Assembly (NCBI RefSeq): GCF_011682175.1
Contig: NZ_WHJG01000008.1
Span: 1 to 64,000 of the forward strand
DNA length: 64,000 nucleotides
Direction of reading: 5' to 3'
Source of the DNA: Massilia frigida
Lineage (GTDB): Bacteria; Pseudomonadota; Gammaproteobacteria; Burkholderiales; Burkholderiaceae_D
Shown piece by piece: positions 58,102 through 64,000 of the stretch; the stretch's first letter is position 1; each line of letters begins with the position of its first letter. Below the pieces are notes generated by a model. The model saw nothing but the letters and a program-made list of their open reading frames with translations, made no database searches and had not been told where the DNA came from. The translations under genes were made by a program, and so were the position numbers.

Positions 58102-58310
58102 GGTGTTGCCCCTTAAAAGGTCCAGGTGTGAATGCCGCTTGACGGCTACCGCGCGCACACGTTTCCAGCGATCAAACGATCAGCCAGACCGCCAGTGCGC
58201 GCTTTTAGAGTAGGCCGCTGGAGCTGCGGAACTTTGTCCGGTCGCAGACCATGTGGTTGACGGCGGCGATATCGCGCCAGGAGATTTTTGCCGCGTCCGC
58301 CTTGGTGCCG

Positions 58311-58784
58311 CTACTTGATATACACCCCGCCGCACACCACCAGATCTTCGTACGGTTGGCAATACATCGCCTTGGGTTCGGTCTTTTTGCTCAGCGGATT
58401 GGTGAACTTGTACTCTTGCCAGAACGGCGCATTTTTCTTGGCCAACTCGATGCGTTCGCGCACGAATTCCTTGCCCTCGACATCCTTGATCTCCATGAGA
58501 TTTCGGTTAAGCATTCTGAGATTGGCGCCGTGCGCGCGCACCACGCCGTCGGTGCCGTACACGGTGATGTAGAGGTCGCGGTCGGTGAAGGGACCATCCT
58601 TGCGGTTGATCTCGGCGTAGGTTTTTTCCCTGCCGTTGGTCTTGAGGTAGGCAAGGGTCTTCTTCACCATCGCCTCGGCCTCCGGCTTGGTGACGAGCGG
58701 GTCGGCGGCAGCGGGCAGGACCAAGGTCGTGCAGAAGATTAGCGGCAACAAGGTGCGCACACGCAAGGCTGGAAGGATGTACAT
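58311..58784 (-). CDS. Single-cache-domain exported protein
   Basis: A 157-residue protein starting at ATG 58784 behind AGGGAG. A signal peptide (cleavage after PAAA near residue 26) precedes a small cache-type sensor domain: AEAMVKKTLAYLKTNGREKT, ITVYGTDGVVRAHGAN, LMEIKDVEGKEFVRER. Such stand-alone cache proteins are thought to bind small ligands in the periplasm. Divergent from the histidine phosphatase gene. Confidence 0.83.
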   Translation of the reverse strand: MYILPALRVRTLLPLIFCTTLVLPAAADPLVTKPEAEAMVKKTLAYLKTNGREKTYAEINRKDGPFTDRDLYITVYGTDGVVRAHGANLRMLNRNLMEIKDVEGKEFVRERIELAKKNAPFWQEYKFTNPLSKKTEPKAMYCQPYEDLVVCGGVYIK

Positions 58785-58920
58785 TGAAACTCCCTGGAAA
58801 ATGCGCCCCGGTGGCGCATGGTTCACGCTAGCAGCCATGTGGCCGTGGCGGTACACTCAGCTCTGCTAGTGGCCCAACACCGCGCCCTGCCCACTGGCGG
58901 CGCCCGACCGGAAAAACCCG

Positions 58921-59493
58921 ATGATCAAACACCTGCTCATGCTCCTGGCCTGCCTGGCCATCGCTCCCGCCCGCGCCGCCGGCGACGACGCCTTCTGGGA
59001 CCTGCTGAAAGGGGGAGGGCAGGTCGTGCTGATGCGCCACGCCCAGACCGATCCCGGCGTCGTCGACCCGCCCGGTTTCCAGCTGGCCGATTGCGCCACC
59101 CAGCGCAATCTGTCGGTGATCGGGCGTGCCGATGCCGTTCGCATCGGCGCCCGGTTCCGGCGCCATGCGATCCGGGTAGGCGAGGTGCTGACGAGCCACT
59201 GGTGCCGCTGCGTGGACACGGCGCGGCTGGCGTTCGGCAAGGCGGCGCCGGCCGCCATGCTCGACTCTGTCTTCGACGAGCGCGCGCCGGCCACGGCCGA
59301 CACGAGCAATGCGACCATCGCCTGGCTCGCGCGCCATCCGCGCTCCGCCGCGCGCGGCAACGTGGTGCTGGTCACCCACGCGGTCAACATCCACGCGCTG
59401 ACGGGCGTCTCGCTCAACCCGGGCGAGATGATCGTTGCCACGCTGGACGGCCCGCGCAGGCTCAAGGTGCTGGCGCGCACCCGGGTGCATTGA
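58921..59493 (+). CDS. Exported histidine phosphatase family protein
   Basis: A 190-residue protein with a signal peptide ending near ARAAG and a histidine phosphatase domain: VLMRHAQT with the catalytic His40, the SHWCRCVDTA segment and VTHAVNIHALTG with the second catalytic His. Close to the typical size for SixA/phosphoglycerate-mutase-like enzymes. Substrate unknown; periplasmic location is inferred. Confidence 0.87.
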   Translation: MIKHLLMLLACLAIAPARAAGDDAFWDLLKGGGQVVLMRHAQTDPGVVDPPGFQLADCATQRNLSVIGRADAVRIGARFRRHAIRVGEVLTSHWCRCVDTARLAFGKAAPAAMLDSVFDERAPATADTSNATIAWLARHPRSAARGNVVLVTHAVNIHALTGVSLNPGEMIVATLDGPRRLKVLARTRVH

Positions 59494-59640
59494 CTCACGC
59501 CTTGTCGCCGAAAACGCACGGCGCGGTGGTATCCCATCGCCTTCCGGAATGTTTCCTTTCTTTCATGACATGAAAATGATACTCTTCGCTATTATGCGAA
59601 AAACATCATTCCGACTGTCGCCAGTCACCATCGACACACT

Positions 59641-61209
59641 ATGAACAAGAAAAAGTTGGGTATCATCGCCGCCGGCCTCGCCGTGTGCGTGGCCGCCGTG
59701 GCCGGTTACGCCATGTTTGGCTGGAAGCGCCTGCACCATGGCCACTCCCTGAACCTGGACCTGTCGCAGCCCGATGCGCTGATCGTAACCAGGAGCCTGT
59801 CGTCGCTGCCGCGCGACCTGCTCGCCATCCCGCTGGCGCGCGACGTGCTGCGCGAAGACTTCGTGTTTTATTATGAGCAGAACGGCGACAAGCTGGGCCT
59901 GCAAGGCACTTTACGCCGCATCGCCTACGAACATGAACTGGGCTGGGGCGACCAGATGATCCGCATGGTGCTCGACGAGCCGGCCGACGTGGCCCTGTGG
60001 CGCGAGGAAGACGGTTCGCTCAAATACTTCGCCATCGCCGTCTCGCGCAACAGCATGACGCGCATGCTCGAACAGGCCGGCAAGGTCGCGCTCAAGGACA
60101 CGCAGATGAAGCTGGCCGGCGAGATCCGGGTCGACGGCGACAAGGTGCCGGTATATGCGCTCAACTATGCCCATAAACGCACCTTGCTGATTGCCGCGCG
60201 CGGCACGCGCATGGTGATCCTGTCCGATCCGGGCATGGTATTCGGCGCCGACGGCAAGGCTGACGGCAAGGCCGAAACGACGGTGGCCGGCCTGCTGGCT
60301 GCCGATCCGAAAAAGCAGCAAGTATTCCGCCAGCAGTTCCATCTCGACGCCCAGCCTACCGATGGCCACAGCGTGGCGGTCAAGGCCGACGTGCTGGCGT
60401 TCGGCTATCAGCCCTTCTTCGGCGCGCTGGACGCGCTGCGCTTCGATTTCAGCAAAGGCCAGTGGCAGACGCGCGCGCTGGTCGACGCCGGCAAGCTGGC
60501 CGCCGGCGGCTACGACAACAGCGCCCTGTGGCCGGTCCTGCCGCACAATCCGGCCGCCTGCTTCGCCTTGCCCGCCAACTGGGCAGAAATGAAGCCGGTG
60601 CTGGGTGACGTCGACGCTTCCGCGCTGACCGAACAACTGAGCGGCCCGGCCGCGGTCTGCTGGTATGGCAGCTCGCGCCTGTACACGCCGCTGGTGGTAG
60701 CGACCCGCAAGCCTGGCGGCAGCGATGAACCCTACGGCGCGCTGTTCAAGGCTGCCATCGGCAACAAGAAAAGCGGCGCGGTGGAGAAGCCGGCCGGCCC
60801 GAATGGCGCCACCCTGTGGCAGCGCGAAGTCGCCACCGGTATCGGCGCGCAGCATCCGACGCTGGCGGTCAGCGGCCAGACCGTGCTGTTTTCACCCGAC
60901 CGCAAGCTGGTAGAGCAGGCGCTGGCGGTCAGCCGCAAGCAGGCCCCGGCGATTGCCGACCGCCTGAACGACCCATCGCGCACGGTGGGCCTGATCGCGC
61001 CCGCGTCGCTGGCGGAATTGATCCGCAAGGAAGCCTTCGATGCGCTGCCGTCCGCGCGCGAGCCGGTACTGCGCGCCGCCGCCGACGCGCACCTGGTGCC
61101 GCGCCTGAACGCGCTCAAGAAATATCCGCCGTACCGGCTGGTGCTCAAGTCGCTGCCCGCCAGCGGCATGGGCTGGCAACCGGTCGAATGGCAGGCGCTG
61201 GAGAAGTGA
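59641..61209 (+). CDS. DUF2138 family protein (YfaA-like)
   Basis: A 522-residue protein with an N-terminal membrane anchor (KKLGIIAAGLAVCVAAVAGYA). It has the size, context and style of the DUF2138 family (E. coli YfaA), which accompanies DUF1175 and an alpha-2-macroglobulin-like protein. It is likely part of a periplasmic defence or envelope complex. The stop overlaps the next start (ATGATG). Family assignment rests mostly on operon context. Confidence 0.78.
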   Translation: MNKKKLGIIAAGLAVCVAAVAGYAMFGWKRLHHGHSLNLDLSQPDALIVTRSLSSLPRDLLAIPLARDVLREDFVFYYEQNGDKLGLQGTLRRIAYEHELGWGDQMIRMVLDEPADVALWREEDGSLKYFAIAVSRNSMTRMLEQAGKVALKDTQMKLAGEIRVDGDKVPVYALNYAHKRTLLIAARGTRMVILSDPGMVFGADGKADGKAETTVAGLLAADPKKQQVFRQQFHLDAQPTDGHSVAVKADVLAFGYQPFFGALDALRFDFSKGQWQTRALVDAGKLAAGGYDNSALWPVLPHNPAACFALPANWAEMKPVLGDVDASALTEQLSGPAAVCWYGSSRLYTPLVVATRKPGGSDEPYGALFKAAIGNKKSGAVEKPAGPNGATLWQREVATGIGAQHPTLAVSGQTVLFSPDRKLVEQALAVSRKQAPAIADRLNDPSRTVGLIAPASLAELIRKEAFDALPSAREPVLRAAADAHLVPRLNALKKYPPYRLVLKSLPASGMGWQPVEWQALEK

Positions 61210-61874
61210 TGTCGCCGACTCGCCGCCACCTGCTTGCCCTTGCCGCCGGCAGCGCCGTACTGCCCTGGGGGCGCGCGCTCACCGGCGCGCCGGCGCCCGA
61301 TATGCCGGCGCGACTGTCGAAGGCGCAGAGCCGCGCCTTCCAGGCCTGGATGCTGCGCATCGTGAACGCCCAGATGGAGCAGGGCCCGTCGCCGCGCTGG
61401 CAGCACCGCGACTGTGCGGGCCTGGTGCGCTTCGCCGTGAACGAAGCGCTGACCGTGCACGACGCCAAATGGATGCGCGCCAACGGCATCGGCAGCGATG
61501 GCCAGCTGCCGCCCGAACTCGAACTTACTCCGGCCCAGCAAGCCTTGCGCAACCGCTGGGTGCAGACCGGCGGCACGGTCGGGCATTACGTCTCGGCCAT
61601 CGGCCTGGTTCAAAACAACAGCCGCTTCATCGGACGCGACCTGAATCAGGCGCAGCCCGGCGACCTGCTGTTCTTCGACCAGGGCGACGAGCACCACCTG
61701 ATGGTGTGGATGGGAGCGCGCATCGCCTACCACACCGGCACCGTCACACCGAACGACAACGGACTGCGTACCGTTGATGTCCCACAACTCAAAACCTGGA
61801 AGGACACGCGGTGGCAACCAGCGGTCGACAATCCCAACTTTGCCGGCATGTTCCGGCTGGCGTTTTTAACATGA
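61209..61874 (+). CDS. DUF1175 family protein (YfaT-like)
   Basis: A 221-residue protein with a signal-peptide-like start (RRHLLALAAGSAVLPWG). The HRDCAGLVRFAVNEAL segment and AQPGDLLFFDQGDEHHLMVW look like an NlpC/P60-type cysteine peptidase fold (Cys and His positions), which matches DUF1175. It starts at the G of the DUF2138 stop region and ends overlapping the alpha-2-macroglobulin gene start. Confidence 0.82.
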   Translation: MSPTRRHLLALAAGSAVLPWGRALTGAPAPDMPARLSKAQSRAFQAWMLRIVNAQMEQGPSPRWQHRDCAGLVRFAVNEALTVHDAKWMRANGIGSDGQLPPELELTPAQQALRNRWVQTGGTVGHYVSAIGLVQNNSRFIGRDLNQAQPGDLLFFDQGDEHHLMVWMGARIAYHTGTVTPNDNGLRTVDVPQLKTWKDTRWQPAVDNPNFAGMFRLAFLT

Positions 61875-64000
61875 ACAATCCAATCACACGCGCCCTGGCG
61901 CTGCTGGTGCTGGTGTGCGGCCTGATGCCCGCGCTCGCGCCAGCCCAGGAAGCCGAAGCGGCCGATACCGCAGCCAAGCCGGCCGGCGCCAGCGCCGCGC
62001 CAGGGGGGAGCAATTACAGCACCTTCAAGGGCGAACCCTTTTTCCTGTTGTCCGATGCGGCCTATGGCAGCGGCGACGTGGCCAAGGTGCGCCTGGAAGT
62101 GCCGGGACGCGACTATGCACGCTCGAACCTGGAGCAGTACGGCGGCGTCGACGTGCTGGTGTACCGCGTGCCCGAACCGCTCGAATTCCTGAAAAAGCAG
62201 CGCAACCTGCACCGCGTGCAGGTCAATGGCAACTACAAGGGCGAGGGCTTGCTCAATACCCTGACCATGCTGTGGGACCGCTGGTGGAAGCAGTCGCGCA
62301 TGGCCTGGCGCAAGCTGTTCTCGAACGACGCGCGCACCGCCGTCACCAGCGCCCAGCCCAAGCTGGCCACCAGCGACGCGATCACGCGCCCGGTGGCGTT
62401 CCGCCAGCAGCCGCAGTACGAGCCGCTCAAGGGCTACGACCTGGTCGACCGCTTCCGCTATCCGGTCTGGAAGGCGCAGATCATCACGCCGCCGGCCGGC
62501 TTGAAGATGGAAGGTTCGAGCAGCGAATTCACCGCCAGCAGCGCCGGCAACGTGATGATCCCGATCGGCCAGCGCAAGCCCGGCCTGTACCTGGTCGAGG
62601 CGATCATCGGCGAGCACCGCGCCACCACGCTGGTGTTCGTGTCCGATACGATGGCGATCACCAAGGTGTCGGCCAGCCAGATGCTGGTGTGGGCCGCGCG
62701 CCGCGATAACGGCGCGGCGGTCGCCGACGTCGACGTCACCTGGACCGACGGCAGTGGCGTGCTGCAATCGGGCCGCACGGGCGCCAACGGCGTCGTCTCG
62801 CTCGATCGCGGCAGTCCCGAACACACGTATGTGATTGGCGAAGACCGCAGCGGCGGCGTGTTCGTGTCCGAGAATTTTTACTACGACAGCGAAATCTACA
62901 ACACCAAGGTGTACGCCGTCACCGACCGCCCGCTGTACCGGCCGGGCGATGAAGTGAACGTCAAATTCATCGGCCGCGAATTCACGGGAGCGCGCGCGTC
63001 GCAGGCAGCGGCCAGCGCGCCGCTGTCGCTCACGGTGTTTGATCCGAACGGCACGCCGCTGCTCACGCAGGCGCTGCAACTGAGTGGCGAGACCGGCAGC
63101 GACACCCACTTCCGCCTGCCGGACAACGCCGGTGCCGGCGGCTACGAGCTGCGTTTCACTTACCGCGACACTCAGTACGGCGCTGCCTTCCGCGTGGCCG
63201 ACTACGTCAAGCCGCACTTCGAGATCAACCTGGTTCCGGCCAAGGCCGACTTCAAGACCGGCGAGGACGTCAAGGGCCGCATCGAGCTGCGCTACCCGGA
63301 CGGCACGCCGGTCGCCAAGGCCAGCCTGTCGCTGACCCTGCGCGCCCAGAAGAACGCCATGGTCGAAGGCGAATTGCGCTACAGCGGCGCGTTCCCGGTC
63401 GAACTGAAAACCCAGGAACTGGTCAGCGACGGCAAGGGCAATGTCGACTTCGTGCTGCCGCAGGCCAAGGACCCGTCGCGCTACATTCTCACCGTGCTGG
63501 CCTCGGACGGCGCTGCCTACCGCGTCAGGAGCACGACCGAACTGATGATCGAACGTTCCGCCAGCCAGTACACGCTCAAGGCGCAGCGCCGCTTTTCAAG
63601 CCCTGGCGAGACGGTGCGCTTCGACGTGGCGGCGGACGGCAGCGCCGGCGCCAAGCCGGTACGCTGGGAGATGATCAAGCTCGAAAAGCAGACCAGGACG
63701 GAAGGCACCTTCGACGCCGCCAAGCCGACCTGGGACGTCAACTTCCCCGCATCCGGCTCGTATCAACTGAGCCTGCGCGACGCCCAGAACAACCTGGTGG
63801 GCGGTACCAGCCACTGGGTCAGCGGCCAGGGCCTGGCCGCCACGCCGGGCAGCATCGAGATCGTGCTTGACCATGAACGCTACCGCGCCGGCGACACCGC
63901 CGAAGCGCTGATCACCTTTGCCGACCCGGTCGAGCAGGCCTTGCTGACGCTGGAGCGCGACAAGGTCGAACAGGTCGGTCTATTGACCGCCGGCGCCGAC
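61871..64000 (+). CDS. Alpha-2-macroglobulin family protein, 5' part
   Basis: An open frame from ATG 61871 to the window edge, 710 residues visible. A signal peptide (ALLVLVCGLMPALAPAQ) is followed by MG-type domains typical of bacterial alpha-2-macroglobulins, including YAVTDRPLYRPGDEVNVKFI, YELRFTYRDTQY and later repeats. The thioester motif would lie beyond the edge. With the DUF2138 and DUF1175 genes it forms the operon known from E. coli as the yfa group. Truncated by the window, not by mutation. Confidence 0.88.
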   Translation, partial: MNNPITRALALLVLVCGLMPALAPAQEAEAADTAAKPAGASAAPGGSNYSTFKGEPFFLLSDAAYGSGDVAKVRLEVPGRDYARSNLEQYGGVDVLVYRVPEPLEFLKKQRNLHRVQVNGNYKGEGLLNTLTMLWDRWWKQSRMAWRKLFSNDARTAVTSAQPKLATSDAITRPVAFRQQPQYEPLKGYDLVDRFRYPVWKAQIITPPAGLKMEGSSSEFTASSAGNVMIPIGQRKPGLYLVEAIIGEHRATTLVFVSDTMAITKVSASQMLVWAARRDNGAAVADVDVTWTDGSGVLQSGRTGANGVVSLDRGSPEHTYVIGEDRSGGVFVSENFYYDSEIYNTKVYAVTDRPLYRPGDEVNVKFIGREFTGARASQAAASAPLSLTVFDPNGTPLLTQALQLSGETGSDTHFRLPDNAGAGGYELRFTYRDTQYGAAFRVADYVKPHFEINLVPAKADFKTGEDVKGRIELRYPDGTPVAKASLSLTLRAQKNAMVEGELRYSGAFPVELKTQELVSDGKGNVDFVLPQAKDPSRYILTVLASDGAAYRVRSTTELMIERSASQYTLKAQRRFSSPGETVRFDVAADGSAGAKPVRWEMIKLEKQTRTEGTFDAAKPTWDVNFPASGSYQLSLRDAQNNLVGGTSHWVSGQGLAATPGSIEIVLDHERYRAGDTAEALITFADPVEQALLTLERDKVEQVGLLTAGAD

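Overview
The window looks like the chromosome of a GC-rich betaproteobacterium of the family Oxalobacteraceae (Massilia, Duganella or Telluria type). The main evidence is the housekeeping block carA-carB-greA-DUF4149-yhbY-rlmE-ftsH-folP-glmM at 6.6-17.9 kb, together with the protein sequences themselves. Genus is an inference from memory of such genomes; no search was run.

Layout. 0-6.5 kb: a possible transposase start at the left edge, an exported protein behind a perfect hairpin, a methyltransferase, a patatin-like lipoprotein, a GlcG/HbpS-like protein, and small exported or hypothetical proteins. 6.6-17.9 kb: pyrimidine/arginine precursor synthesis (carAB), transcript elongation (greA), ribosome maturation (yhbY, rlmE), protein quality control (ftsH), folate (folP) and cell-wall precursor synthesis (glmM). 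18.0-18.3 kb: tRNA-Pro(UGG) and tRNA-Arg(UCU). 18.4-24.9 kb: an unstable stretch downstream of the tRNAs, with an intact parDE toxin-antitoxin pair, a parD remnant, a ~244 bp duplicated segment carrying remnants of a secreted-protein family, a lipoprotein gene broken by an in-frame stop, a decayed serine hydrolase and a frameshifted regulator. 25.0-29.5 kb: a CheB-CheR-PAS fusion and a PAS protein; the CheR part holds a 188 bp C/G-homopolymer block that is probably a sequence artefact. 29.5-32.2 kb: a second secreted-protein paralogue and a DyP-type peroxidase whose key Asp is His.

33.3-53.0 kb is the most unusual part: about 20 tightly packed genes that look like an undescribed lipid or fatty-acid-derived biosynthetic locus. 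A 15-gene plus-strand operon encodes a FabZ-like dehydratase, two ketosynthase/chain-length-factor-like pairs, a FabG-like reductase, a nitroreductase-family flavoprotein, a long acyl carrier protein, a His-rich membrane protein, two class III aminotransferases, a SPASM-type radical SAM enzyme, two more SDRs (one lacking catalytic residues) and a small membrane protein. Minus-strand operons on both sides each carry a radical SAM enzyme with the architecture of the tetraether-lipid-synthase (Tes/MJ0619) family. The right one is coupled to a 56-residue protein, a phospholipase C/S1-P1-like protein and a flippase-like membrane protein. A working model is that dedicated acyl chains are built on the ACP, aminated, and then modified or joined at unactivated carbons by the radical SAM enzymes. 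The left edge abuts a TonB-receptor remnant, which suggests insertion.

53.0-64.0 kb: an SdpR-like ArsR repressor with a palindromic operator, a DCC-family protein, ubiG, a hydrolase lipoprotein, small hypothetical proteins, a cache-domain protein, a histidine phosphatase, and the start of a DUF2138-DUF1175-alpha-2-macroglobulin operon that runs off the right end.
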